DNA of 64,000 nucleotides from Hymenobacter negativus. GTDB taxonomy: Bacteria > Bacteroidota > Bacteroidia > Cytophagales > Hymenobacteraceae. Positions within the stretch are counted from its first letter, which is position 1. Every line of letters starts with the position of its first letter. The stretch lies in assembly GCF_017571495.1 (NCBI RefSeq), contig NZ_JAGETZ010000001.1, positions 310,001-374,000 on the forward strand, read 5' to 3'. The notes beneath the pieces are model-generated. The model ran no database searches. It was not told where the DNA came from and saw nothing but the letters and a program-made list of their open reading frames with translations. This document shows positions 26,117 through 34,947 of this stretch, in pieces. Made by a program: the position numbers and the translations under genes.

Positions 26117-28684
26117 TTATTCCACTACTAAGCGCACGGCGCGGCTGCCGGCGCGCACCACGTACACGCCTACCGGCAGCCCGGCTGGCAGGGCCAGCCC
26201 GGCCGTGCCCGAAGCGTCGGCCGTGGCCGAAGTCACGAGGCGACCCATCGCATCGAAGACTTCCACGGTGGCCCTGCTTGGCACGCCGGCCACCTGCACC
26301 GCGTGCCAGGCAGGGTTGGGCGCCAGCGTAAAGCCGGCCCGCCCGTCGGGTTCCGGGTTTCGGGTTGCCGCGGGCAAGGAAAAGTTATAGATGCCAAAGT
26401 ACGCCATCACTTTCGAGCCATCGCCCACCGTCGTGAAAACCCCGCCCACGTTCAGGTTGGTGCCCGGCCCGGCCGCCAGCGCATGTGCATTGTCATTAAG
26501 GCCGGTGCCTAGGGTGTTCCAGGCGGTGCCGTCCCACCGGGCTACGTTGGCAGCCGCGCCCCCGCCCGCCTGGGCAAATCGCCCACCCACGTACACATCG
26601 CTGCCCGCTACGGCCAGCGCGTACACGTACGCGTTGCCAACGTAACCACTGTTGTCATTGACTCCGTTTCCGAGCGCGCTCCAGGCGGTGCCGTCCCAGC
26701 GGGCTACGCTGTTGGCCGGCACCGCGCCCACCTGGCTAAATCGCCCGCCCACGTACACATCGCTGCCTGCCACGGCCAGCGCGTACACGTAGCCATTGAC
26801 CCTGGGTCCGACCGAACTCCAGGCCGTGCCGTTCCACCGAGCTACGTAGCTGCTGCTTGGCACTCCGCCCGCCTGATAGAAATCGCCACCCACGTACAGG
26901 TCCCGGCCTGCCACGGCCAGCGCATTTACCGAGCCATCGACGCCGCTCCCGAGCGCGCTCCACGTGGTGCCATTCCACATGGCTACCTGGCTGGCCGACA
27001 CCCCACCCGCCCGGGCAAATCGCCCACCCACGTACACGTCGCTGCCCACCACGGCCAGGGCCAAGACGGCGGCATTGGGGATGCTGCCAGCGCCCTCGAC
27101 CCCGTTCCCGAGCGCGCTCCAGGCCGTGCCATCCCACTGGGCCACGTTATTGGCCAGCAACCCGCCCGCCCGGGAGAACTGCCCGCCCACGTACAGGTCG
27201 TTGCCCACCACGGCCAGCGCGGCCACCGGGCCGTCGAGCCCAGCCCCGAGCGCGCTCCACCCAATTCCGTTCCAGCGGGCCACGTAGTTGGCCCGCACCC
27301 CCCCCACCTGGGTGAACGTTCCACCTACGTACACATCGTTGCCCACTACGGCCAGGGCAGAGACGTAGCTATTTTGCCCGTCGCCGAGCGCGCTCCAGGT
27401 CGTGCCGTTCCACTTGGCCACGTTTTTGGCCAGCGCCCCGCCCGCCTGGCCGAAATACCCTCCCACGTATAGATCGTTGCCCGACACGGCCAGCGCATGC
27501 ACTTCGGTGTAATTGCTGCTGTCCCAGGTCCCGAGCGTGCTCCAGGCCGTGCCGTTCCACTTGGCCACCGTGCCGACCAATGGCATCCCCATCATGGGCG
27601 CTCCCATAAGCCCGCCCACATACAGGTCGTTGCCGATTACAGCCATGGTATAGACCTGACCATTGCCCCAGAACGCGAGCGCGCTCCAGGCCGTGCCGTT
27701 CCAACGGGCTACACTGTTGGCCGGGGCCCCACCTGCCTGGCTGAATCGCCCGCCTACGTACAGGTCGCTGCCCACCACAGCCAGCGCATTCACTGGGCCA
27801 TCGAGCCCGGCCCCAAGCGCGCTCCAAGCCGTGCCGTTCCACTTGGCTACCCGATTGGTGGGGGCCCCGCCTGCCTGAGAGAACTGCCCGCCCACGTACA
27901 GGTCGCTGCCCACCACAGCCAGCGCATTCACTTGGTCGTTAACCCCGGCTCCGAGCGCGCTCCAAGCCGTGCCGTTCCACTTGGCTACCCGATTGGCGGG
28001 GGCCCCGCCTGCCTGGGAGAACTGCCCGCCTACGTACAGGTCGTTGCCCACCACGGCCAGCGCATTCACTTGGTCGTTGACCTGGCTGCTAAGTCCGGTC
28101 CCAAGCGTATGCCAAGCTGTGCCATCCCAGCGGGCCAGGTTGCTGGCCGGGGCCCCGCCTGCCTGGGAGAACTGCCCGCCCACGTACAGGTCGCTGCCCA
28201 CCACGGCCAGCGCATTCACTTGGTCGTTAACCCCGGCTCCGAGCGCACTCCACGTGCCATTCCACCGGGCCACCCGGCTGGCTGGTACCGTGCCCACGGC
28301 CGTGAAATCCCCTCCGATGTACACATCGCCGTTGGCCGCCACCACCGTGGCGTACACCGTACCGTTAGTGCCGGGCAGGCCGAAGCCATTCTGCCACTTT
28401 TCGTCGCCTGCACCCTTGGTGCGCCTGGCTGCAGCCGGGCGAAAGACCGGCCGTCCGTCGGGAGCGCTGAACAGTTCGAAGCCCTTTGCACTGAACGAGC
28501 CGGCGGCCCCGGAGCGCAGCGTCCCATCAGGGGCCAGGGCCGTGGCCAGGGCAGCGGCAGGGGCAACAACCGCGTGGCTGTGCAGAGGGACTAGGGCCAG
28601 CAGCAGGGCCCACAGGCTAGCCAACCAAGTGCGCGCGGGGCAGGCCAATAAAGCTACGCCTACGAAGGAGAATGGAGGTTTCAT
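26117..28684 (-). CDS. T9SS cargo with WNG-type propeller repeats
   Basis: 855 aa from ATG 28684 (the earlier in-frame start is a TTG). A long signal peptide is followed by about 14 copies of a ~45-residue repeat: NALAVVGxDLYVGGQFSQAGG, then NxVAxWNGTAWSALG. This is a beta-propeller pattern. Near the C-terminus FTLAPNPAWHAVQV, VEVFDAMGRLV, LALPAGLPVGVYVVRAG and RAVRLVVE form the type A sorting domain. The product should cross the outer membrane by T9SS and stay on the surface or be released. Several repeats are almost identical at the DNA level, so copy-number change is likely. Confidence 0.87.
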   Translation of the reverse strand: MKPPFSFVGVALLACPARTWLASLWALLLALVPLHSHAVVAPAAALATALAPDGTLRSGAAGSFSAKGFELFSAPDGRPVFRPAAARRTKGAGDEKWQNGFGLPGTNGTVYATVVAANGDVYIGGDFTAVGTVPASRVARWNGTWSALGAGVNDQVNALAVVGSDLYVGGQFSQAGGAPASNLARWDGTAWHTLGTGLSSQVNDQVNALAVVGNDLYVGGQFSQAGGAPANRVAKWNGTAWSALGAGVNDQVNALAVVGSDLYVGGQFSQAGGAPTNRVAKWNGTAWSALGAGLDGPVNALAVVGSDLYVGGRFSQAGGAPANSVARWNGTAWSALAFWGNGQVYTMAVIGNDLYVGGLMGAPMMGMPLVGTVAKWNGTAWSTLGTWDSSNYTEVHALAVSGNDLYVGGYFGQAGGALAKNVAKWNGTTWSALGDGQNSYVSALAVVGNDVYVGGTFTQVGGVRANYVARWNGIGWSALGAGLDGPVAALAVVGNDLYVGGQFSRAGGLLANNVAQWDGTAWSALGNGVEGAGSIPNAAVLALAVVGSDVYVGGRFARAGGVSASQVAMWNGTTWSALGSGVDGSVNALAVAGRDLYVGGDFYQAGGVPSSSYVARWNGTAWSSVGPRVNGYVYALAVAGSDVYVGGRFSQVGAVPANSVARWDGTAWSALGNGVNDNSGYVGNAYVYALAVAGSDVYVGGRFAQAGGGAAANVARWDGTAWNTLGTGLNDNAHALAAGPGTNLNVGGVFTTVGDGSKVMAYFGIYNFSLPAATRNPEPDGRAGFTLAPNPAWHAVQVAGVPSRATVEVFDAMGRLVTSATADASGTAGLALPAGLPVGVYVVRAGSRAVRLVVE
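26540..28260. repeat. Tandem ~135-bp coding repeats
   Basis: About 14 in-frame units in the cargo gene at 26117; those near 27690-28200 are nearly identical over more than 100 bases (CCAGGCGGTGCC-type and GTACAGGTCGTTGCC-type blocks recur). Units near the ends are more diverged. Confidence 0.85.
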
Positions 28685-28907
28685 ACAGTCTGACAACAAT
28701 GGGAGGCGAACACGGCCCCCTAACTAGGACCGCAAGCCGTAGGCAGCAAGTAAATATTGAGTAAGGTGAAGGTAAAGGGTGCCGCTCGCCGGGGCAAAAC
28801 CTGGAAGCAACTATTTCTCCGTGCATCCTCTATCAATTCAAGTTAGCGCGCCCGCGCTGGTTGGCAACGAGCGAACGGGCGCGGAATCGCCACACGCCCT
28901 CCCAAAA

Positions 28908-28945
28908 AAGCCGCCGCCCCAGGCGAGATGGTGGCCTCAATTATG
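28908..28945 (-). terminator. Weak terminator-like hairpin after the first RCC1 gene
   Basis: On the minus strand a GCC-rich imperfect stem is followed by GGCTTTTTTGGG. It resembles, in degraded form, the GCCGCCG/CGGCGGC hairpins behind the other cargo genes. Confidence 0.4.
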
Positions 28946-30620
28946 GCAACAATCGCCGCTTACTCCACCGTGAGGCGCAGGGCATTACTACCGGCGCGCA
29001 CCAGGTACACGCCCGCCGGCAGCCCGGCCGGCAGGGCCGCCCGGCCGTGCCCAAAGCGTCCGCCGTGGCGGTGGCTACTGGGCGGCCCAAGGCGTCAGTT
29101 ACCGTGACGGCCGTGCCGGGCACGGAGCCCGTGAGGGTGGCCGCGCCGCCGTGGGCGGGGTTGGGATAGAGGCCCGGCGCCCGCTCGGCACCGACCACGA
29201 AGCGCACGGGCGAGTAGCGGACGGTGCCGTCCTGGCCGGTTTGGGCTAGGCGGTAATAGGCGGCGCTGGTTTCGGGCATGGCGTAGGCGTAGGTGTGGGT
29301 GCTGGCGCTGCTGCCCGCGCCGGCCACAAAGCCTCGACGGGTCCAGCGCTCACCGTCGGCACTTACTTCCACGCCGAACCCGGCGTTGGCGGCTTCGCTG
29401 GCCGTGGTCCAGGCCAGGGCCACGGCGGCGGGGCCGGTGCGGCGGGCCGTGAAGGCCGCCAGCTCCACGGGCAGCGGCAGGCCAGTGGAGCTGGCGGCGC
29501 GGGTATACACCAAGCTCCCGGCGGTGGTGCCGTCGCCGAGCTGGCCGTAGGTGTTCTGGCCGGTGGAGAAGAAGTTGGAGCCGTTGGCGGTGCGGGCCAG
29601 CGAGTGGTTGCCGCCGGCGGCCACGGACAGCCAGGCAGTGCCGCCGCTGGCTTCCTGGGTGGGGACGGTGCGCTGGGTGGTGGAGTTGTCGCCGAGCTGG
29701 CCGTTGTCGTTGCGGCCCCAGGCCCAGAGGCTGCCGTCGGCGCGCCGGGCCAGGCTGTGGAAGAAGCCGGCGGCGGGCTGGGTGTAGCGGCCCCCGCCGC
29801 TCACGGCCGTGGGGCTGTTGCGGTTGGTGGTGGAGTTATCGCCCAGCTCGCCGTAGGCGTTGCCGCCCCAGGCCCAGAGGCTGCCGTCGGCGGCCAGGGC
29901 CAGGCAGTGGTAGCCATTGAGGGCCAGGCCCACCCAGGCGTCGGCGGTGCCTACCTGGACGGGGCTGAGGTGGGCGGTGGTGGTGCCGTCGCCGAGCTGG
30001 CCATCGGTGTTGCTGCCCCAGGCCCACAGGGTGCCGTCGGCCGCGATGGCGGCGCTGTGGCGGTAGGCGCTGGCCACGCTGCGCCACAGTTGGCCGCTGC
30101 CCACCTGCACAGGGGCCGTGTGCCGGGTGGTGCCGCCGTCGCCCAGCTGGCCGTAGGTGTTGCCGCCCCAGGCCCAGAGCGTGCCGTCGACCTGCAGGGC
30201 TAGCGAATGGTCGCCGCAGGCGGCCACGCTGAGCCAGCCCGTGTCCGTGCCTACCTGGGTGGGCACGTTGCGCGGAGCCATGTTGCCGGTGCCCAGCTGG
30301 CCGCTGCCGTTGCTGCCCCAGGCCCAGAGGGTGCCATCGGCGCGCACGGCCAGGGCGTGGTAGCCCCCGCTGGCCACCTGGGCGTAGGTGGCGGCGCTGC
30401 CCACCGGGGCGGGCAGGCGGTGAGCGGTGGTGGTGCCGTCGCCGAGGACGCCGGAGCTGTTGCCGCCGCAGGCCTGCAGGTGGCCGTCGGCTGTGAGCAG
30501 CAGGCTGTGGGCTTCGCCGGCGGCCAGGGTGCCGGGCAGTATCTGGGCCGGGAGGGCCAGCGGCAGCAATAAAGTCAGCAGAGCCAGAAGTCCCCGTCTT
30601 CCGTAACCAATGGTTTTCAT
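28941..30620 (-). CDS. RCC1-repeat T9SS cargo, frameshifted in its sorting domain
   Basis: 559 aa as read. A signal peptide (to PLALPAQ) is followed by about seven RCC1 repeats (GGYHALAVRADGTLWAWGSNGSGQLG) and an FnIII-like region (LPVELAAFTARR). The C-terminal sorting domain starts normally (GLYPNPAHGGAATLTGSV, VTVTDALGRPVATATADALGTAG). It then turns into an Arg/Cys-rich tail (RPCRPGCRRACTW) because one base is missing near 29039. With the base restored the frame would read LALPAGLPAGVYLVRAG and end RLTVE at 28960. As written, T9SS export and anchoring should fail. Confidence 0.85.
   Translation of the reverse strand: MKTIGYGRRGLLALLTLLLPLALPAQILPGTLAAGEAHSLLLTADGHLQACGGNSSGVLGDGTTTAHRLPAPVGSAATYAQVASGGYHALAVRADGTLWAWGSNGSGQLGTGNMAPRNVPTQVGTDTGWLSVAACGDHSLALQVDGTLWAWGGNTYGQLGDGGTTRHTAPVQVGSGQLWRSVASAYRHSAAIAADGTLWAWGSNTDGQLGDGTTTAHLSPVQVGTADAWVGLALNGYHCLALAADGSLWAWGGNAYGELGDNSTTNRNSPTAVSGGGRYTQPAAGFFHSLARRADGSLWAWGRNDNGQLGDNSTTQRTVPTQEASGGTAWLSVAAGGNHSLARTANGSNFFSTGQNTYGQLGDGTTAGSLVYTRAASSTGLPLPVELAAFTARRTGPAAVALAWTTASEAANAGFGVEVSADGERWTRRGFVAGAGSSASTHTYAYAMPETSAAYYRLAQTGQDGTVRYSPVRFVVGAERAPGLYPNPAHGGAATLTGSVPGTAVTVTDALGRPVATATADALGTAGRPCRPGCRRACTWCAPVVMPCASRWSKRRLLP
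28960..29038 (-). pseudogene. Out-of-frame 3' end of the sorting domain of the RCC1 gene
   Basis: This frame encodes ALPAGLPAGVYLVRAGSNAL and the terminal RLTVE with a TAA at 28962-28960. It continues the gene above after a single missing base: the expected GGGCTGGCC reads GGGCGGCC. From 28960 to 30620 plus one base is exactly 554 codons. Confidence 0.85.
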
Positions 30621-30676
30621 AGCGAGTAGCCGCCTGCCAGCCCTCTGTGGGCCAGCCCGCCGGCGGTGGCGTGCCG

Positions 30677-30684
30677 CAAAAATA
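30677..30684 (-). promoter_or_regulatory. -7 box TATTTTTG of the RCC1 gene
   Basis: It fits TAnnTTTG on the minus strand, 57 bases before the ATG at 30620. Confidence 0.45.
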
Positions 30685-30713
30685 GCACGGCCGGCCAGCG
30701 CCCGGTGCCCGCA

Positions 30714-30739
30714 GCGTGTACCCTAATCAGGGTACACGC
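30714..30739. repeat. Perfect palindrome upstream of the RCC1 gene
   Basis: GCGTGTACCCT (30714-30724), a 4-nt spacer and AGGGTACACGC (30729-30739). It starts 29 bases upstream of the -7 box at 30677-30684, so it may be an operator. It has no T run, so a terminator for the gene before it is less likely. Confidence 0.7.
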
Positions 30740-30807
30740 CGCAGACCACCCGCCGGCCGGGGCACCACTCGGGGCGAGGCGGCGGCTTCGGGGCCGGCGC
30801 GAGCGTC

Positions 30808-33800
30808 CTACTCGGCCACCGTGAGGCGCAGGGCCCGGGTCCCGGCCCGCACCACGTACACGCCCGCCGGGGTGCCGGCCGGCAGCACCAGCGCCGCCGT
30901 GCCCGAAGCGTCGGTCAGGGCCGAAGTCACCGAGCGGCCCAGCGCGTCGTGCACCGTGACCACGGCGCCGGGCAAGGCGCCAGCCAGGGTAGCCGCCCCG
31001 CCGGGGGCGGGATTGGGGTACAGCGCCAGGCCCGCCCCCACGCCGGTCAAGGCCACGGTGCGCACGGGCGAGTAGGCGAACGTGCCGTCCGAGTCCGTTT
31101 GGCGCAAGCGGTAGTAGAGCAGGGCCACGCCGGCCGGCAGCTTGGCATCCAGTAGCTTGTATGCGTGGGCGGTACTGCTGCTGCCAGCGGCGGCCACCGT
31201 GCCGATGGGAGCAAACTGCTCGCCGTCGGTGCTGCGCTCGACTTCAAAGTAGGCGCTGTTCTTCTCCGAGGCCGTGGTCCAGGCCAGGTGCACGGCGCTG
31301 GTGCCCTCGGCCGTGGCCGTAAAGGCGCTCAGCTCCACCGGCAGCGGCGCGGCATCTGCCAGGGTAGCCAGGGCGGCGGTATTGGCCAGGGCGGGACTGG
31401 CGAAGGTGGTGCTGCCGAAGGTGGCGGTGGGCTGTACTAGGCCGGCCACGTAGGCGGTGGTGCCGCTCACGGCTAGGCCGTAGCCGTAGTCGCTCTGGTT
31501 GCCGCCGGCGGCCTGGGCCAGCACCACGCGGGCCGTAGCGCCGAAGTCGGTGTAGCGTGCCAGTAGCAGGTCGGGGACGAAGTAATTGCTGGCCACGCCC
31601 TTCAGCACGGTGGCGCCGGCCCTGGTGCCACTGCCCCCAAAGCGCACCAGCGTGGCATCGGCCTGGCTGTTGCCGAAATAGCCTGTCACGTACACTTTAA
31701 GACCGTTCACGGCCACGGCCGTGCCCGCGTCGGGCTGGGTGCCGCCGCCCACCTGGCTCCAGCCGAAGGTGGCGGTGGCGCCGTTGTCGGCGTACTTGGC
31801 CAGCAGCAGGTCCTGGCTGTTGCTGGTGCTGGCGCCGTTCTGTTGCACGGTACCGGGCGTGGTGCCGCTGCCGCCCAGCAGCACGGCGCTGGTATTGGCC
31901 AGGCTGTTGGTGAGGTAGCCCGTCACGTACACGCTCGTGCCACTTACGGCCACGCCGTTGGCTTGGTCCTGGCCGGTGCCGCCGCCCACCTGGCTCCAGC
32001 CGAAGGTGGCGGTGGTCCCATTGTCGGTGTACTTGGCCAGCAGCAGGTCGTAGCTGACCGTGCTGCTGGCCCCGGCCTGGGCGGCCGTGCCAGTGGTGGT
32101 GCCACCGCCGCCAAACACCACGGCGTTGGCGTTGGCCAGGGTGTTATAGATGCTGCCGGCCACGTACACGCTGCCGGTACCGCTTAGGGCCAGGCCGTAA
32201 GCATAGTCGTAGCCGGTGCCGCCGCCCACCTGGTTCCAGACCAGGCTGCCGGTGCTGCCGTTGTCGGTGTACTTCACCAGTAGCAGGTCCTGGCTGGCCG
32301 TGGCCGTGGCCCCGTTCACGCGCACAGTGCCGGCAGTGGTGCCGTCGCCGCCCAGCAGCCCACCGTAGCTGTTGGTGGTGGTGTTGATGAAGTTGGCCGC
32401 CACGTACACACTCGTACCACTCGCGGCCACGGCGGTGCCCTGGTCCTGGTTGGAGCCGCCGCCCACCTGGGCCCAGCGGTAGCTGCCGGTGCTGCCAGCG
32501 TCGGTGTACTTCAGGAGCCAGAAGTCGCCGGTCTGGCCGGTCGTTACCCCACTGATGGCGCTGGCGCTGCTGGCCGGAGTGGGGCCGCCCGCGCTCACGG
32601 CGTAGTTGTTGGTGCTGGTGGTGGCGTAGCTGCCCGTCACGTAGATGCTGGTGCCGCTCACGGCCACGCCGTAGCCGTTGTCTTCGGATGCCCCACCGGC
32701 CCGTTGCGCCCAGGCCCAGGTGGCGGTGCCGGGCACGTACTTGGCCACAAACAGGTCGTTGCCGCCGGCACTCACGAGCTGAGTAGCCCCGAAGCTGACG
32801 ATGCCCGAGAAGTAGCCGGTCACGAACAGGTTGCCGGCAGCGTCGAGGGCCACGCCCCGCACCTGGCTCTGACCGCCGTTGGTGGTAGCGCTCACGCTTT
32901 GCCAGGTGCCGTCGGTGGCGTCAAGCTTGCCCAGCACGGCGCGGTTGTCGGCGGGCGTGCCCAGCACGGCAGCGGTACTGGCCGGCCCGAAGCTGAAGAG
33001 GCCACCCCCCGCCAGGTAGCCGCCCACCACCACGGTGCTGCCGCTCAGGGCGATGCCGTAGCCATAGTCGTATTGGGTACCGCCGCCGGCCTGCCCCCAG
33101 TTGGCGGTGGCGGTAGGGCCGTTGTCGGTGTAGCAAGCGGCCAGCACATCGGCCGTGGCCGAGGTGGCGGTGGCCCCGCGCACCACCACGGTGCCGGCCG
33201 TGGTACCGTCGCCGCCCAGCCGGCCCAGGTAGCTGTCGAAGCTGTCGAGCACCATGTAGCCGGCCAGGTAGATGCGGCTGCCGCTCACGGCCACGCCGTA
33301 GGCGTAGTCGTACTGGGTGCCGCCGCCTATCTGCGCCCAGCCCAGGGTGGCGCTGCTGGCGTTGTCGGTGTATTTGAGCAACCAGATGTCGCCGTAGGCG
33401 TAGCTGCCGAGGCCCTTCAGCGGGCGGGTGCCGGCGGTGGTGCCGCTGGCGCCCAGCACCACGGCCTTGCTGTTGGCCACGTCGTTGGTGTAGTTGCCGG
33501 CCACGTACACGCCACCGGTGCCCACGGCCACGGCGGTGCCCTGGTCGTCGCCGGTACCACCGGCCGCCTGGGTCCAGGCCAGGGTAGCGCTGCTGCCCTG
33601 GTCGGAGTAGGCCGCCAGCAGCAGGTCGTTGCTGGCCGTGGCACTGGTGCCGTACTGCTGCACGGTGCCGGGCGCGGTGCCGCTGCCGCCCAGCAGCACG
33701 CCGTTGGCGTTGGCGGTGGTGTTGTAAAGGTAGCCCGTCACGTACACCGTGCTCCCGCTCACGGCCACGCCCTGGCCCTGGTCGGAGCCCGTGCCGCCGG

Positions 33801-34617
33801 CCACCTGGCTCCAGCCAAAGGTGGCACTGTTGCCGTTGTCGGTGTACTTGGCCAGCAGCAGGTCGTTGCTGGTCGTGGTGGTGGCTCCGTTCTGCTGGGC
33901 GGTGCCGGTGGTGGTGCCGCTGCTGCCCAGCAGCACGCCGCTGGCATTGGCGGTGTTGTTGTAGAAATAGCCCGTGACGTACACGCTGGTGCCGTTCACG
34001 GCCACGCCCAGGCCCTGGTCGGAGCCCGTGCCGCCGGCCACCTGGCTCCAGTTGAAGGTGGCGGTGGTGCCGTTGTCGGTGTACTTAGCCAGCACCAGGT
34101 CAGAGTTGAAGTAGTTGATAGCAATGCCGTTTTGCCGGGCCGTGCCGGCCGTGGTGCCGTTGCCCCCAAACCGCACCTGGCAGGCATCGCTCGGGCTGTT
34201 GCTGATAATGCCCGTCACGTAGATACTGCTGCCGCTCACGGCAATGCCGTAGGCCTGGTCGGTGTAGGTGCCGCCGGCCGTTTGCACCCAGGCCCAGGTG
34301 CCGGTACCGGGCACGTACTTGGCCACGAAGATGTCGTTACTCCCGGCGCTGGTGAGCGTGGTGCTGCCGAAGCTCACCTGCCCGGTGTAGGAGCCAGTCA
34401 CGAACACGTTGCCGCTGGCATCGGCGGCCACGCCGCGCACCTGGCTGGTGCCGTAGGTCTGGGTGGGATTGGGGGCTGTGGCAGCCGTCCAGGTCTGGGC
34501 GCGGGCGGCGCGGCCGGCCAGTAGCAACAGCAAGAGCAAGAACACCAGGCCGTAGCGCAGCAGGGGCCGGTGCAGGGTATGGACCGCACGGGCGGCCAAA
34601 GCGAAGAAGTTGGTCAT
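30808..34617 (-). CDS. T9SS cargo with SBBP-type propeller repeats
   Basis: 1269 aa from ATG 34617, which begins the signal peptide ending GRAARAQ. Many ~50-residue SBBP-like repeats follow: GxxVYVTGYLYNxxANxxGVLLGGSGTTxGT, then DLLLAKYTDNGxxATFGWSQVGGGTG. Two blocks open with VRGVAxDAxGNxFVTGxFxGxVSFG. An FnIII-like domain (ELSAFTATAEGTSAVHLAWTTASEKNSAYFEVERS) and the sorting domain (LALYPNPAPGGAATLAGAL to ALRLTVAE) end the protein. It is probably a secreted or surface-attached repeat protein of unknown ligand. Its promoter carries the 26-bp motif shared with the DUF4907 gene. Confidence 0.87.
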   Translation of the reverse strand: MTNFFALAARAVHTLHRPLLRYGLVFLLLLLLLAGRAARAQTWTAATAPNPTQTYGTSQVRGVAADASGNVFVTGSYTGQVSFGSTTLTSAGSNDIFVAKYVPGTGTWAWVQTAGGTYTDQAYGIAVSGSSIYVTGIISNSPSDACQVRFGGNGTTAGTARQNGIAINYFNSDLVLAKYTDNGTTATFNWSQVAGGTGSDQGLGVAVNGTSVYVTGYFYNNTANASGVLLGSSGTTTGTAQQNGATTTTSNDLLLAKYTDNGNSATFGWSQVAGGTGSDQGQGVAVSGSTVYVTGYLYNTTANANGVLLGGSGTAPGTVQQYGTSATASNDLLLAAYSDQGSSATLAWTQAAGGTGDDQGTAVAVGTGGVYVAGNYTNDVANSKAVVLGASGTTAGTRPLKGLGSYAYGDIWLLKYTDNASSATLGWAQIGGGTQYDYAYGVAVSGSRIYLAGYMVLDSFDSYLGRLGGDGTTAGTVVVRGATATSATADVLAACYTDNGPTATANWGQAGGGTQYDYGYGIALSGSTVVVGGYLAGGGLFSFGPASTAAVLGTPADNRAVLGKLDATDGTWQSVSATTNGGQSQVRGVALDAAGNLFVTGYFSGIVSFGATQLVSAGGNDLFVAKYVPGTATWAWAQRAGGASEDNGYGVAVSGTSIYVTGSYATTSTNNYAVSAGGPTPASSASAISGVTTGQTGDFWLLKYTDAGSTGSYRWAQVGGGSNQDQGTAVAASGTSVYVAANFINTTTNSYGGLLGGDGTTAGTVRVNGATATASQDLLLVKYTDNGSTGSLVWNQVGGGTGYDYAYGLALSGTGSVYVAGSIYNTLANANAVVFGGGGTTTGTAAQAGASSTVSYDLLLAKYTDNGTTATFGWSQVGGGTGQDQANGVAVSGTSVYVTGYLTNSLANTSAVLLGGSGTTPGTVQQNGASTSNSQDLLLAKYADNGATATFGWSQVGGGTQPDAGTAVAVNGLKVYVTGYFGNSQADATLVRFGGSGTRAGATVLKGVASNYFVPDLLLARYTDFGATARVVLAQAAGGNQSDYGYGLAVSGTTAYVAGLVQPTATFGSTTFASPALANTAALATLADAAPLPVELSAFTATAEGTSAVHLAWTTASEKNSAYFEVERSTDGEQFAPIGTVAAAGSSSTAHAYKLLDAKLPAGVALLYYRLRQTDSDGTFAYSPVRTVALTGVGAGLALYPNPAPGGAATLAGALPGAVVTVHDALGRSVTSALTDASGTAALVLPAGTPAGVYVVRAGTRALRLTVAE

Positions 34618-34709
34618 GAAGCGAAGGGGCGCGCCAGCTCCCGGAAGGCGCAGAGCCGCGCGGGCCGCACGGCCCCAATTAATATTAAGTAGGACGAGGA
34701 TATTTCCCA

Positions 34710-34761
34710 CAAAGGTGCGGCCCACCTAAACGCGACGGTATGACATAAACATGTTGTTTTT
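34710..34761 (-). promoter_or_regulatory. Promoter module: -7 CACCTTTG plus 26-bp upstream motif
   Basis: The -7 box on the minus strand is at 34717-34710. Eighteen bases further upstream begins a 26-bp sequence (34736-34761, containing ATGACATAAACATG) that is identical to 52161-52186. The usual -33 TTG is absent; the motif occupies that place and may be an activator or alternative-sigma site. Confidence 0.55.
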
Positions 34762-34779
34762 TGGGCGCGGCCCGCCACC

Positions 34780-34833
34780 CTACTCCACCGAGGGGCGCAG
34801 GGTCGGACTGCCGGAGCTCCACACGTACACGCC
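34780..34833 (-). pseudogene. Orphan end of a T9SS sorting domain
   Basis: Seventeen codons plus TAG on the minus strand read GVYVWSSGSPTLRPSVE, the degraded form of GVYVVRxGSKALRLTVE. There is no gene in front of it. It lies 18 bases upstream of the 26-bp motif. The rest of the 330-base gap 34618-34947 holds this fragment, the promoter module and a terminator. Confidence 0.75.
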
Positions 34834-34883
34834 CTACCTAATACTTTTTGCCGCCGGCTGAAAATTTTGCCCTGCCCGGCAAT

Positions 34884-34916
34884 AAAAACGCCCCGGTTGT
34901 TGGCCGGGGCGTTTTT
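34884..34916 (-). terminator. Terminator of the 34948 cargo gene
   Basis: The perfect stem AAAAACGCCCCGG / CCGGGGCGTTTTT with a 7-nt loop lies 31 bases after the stop and has a T run in the minus direction. Confidence 0.88.
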
Positions 34917-34947
34917 ATTACTGAGTAGTGAGCGCTGGGGTTATCTC

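Noticed and set aside
26540..28260. Regular DNA repeats that might suggest a CRISPR array
   Set aside because: The units are ~135 bp, in frame, coding and without unique spacers; they are propeller repeats of one protein.
32704..34524. 606-codon plus-strand frame opposite the SBBP cargo gene
   Set aside because: Antisense shadow of repeat DNA with periodic His/Ala/Gly blocks matching the sense repeat length.
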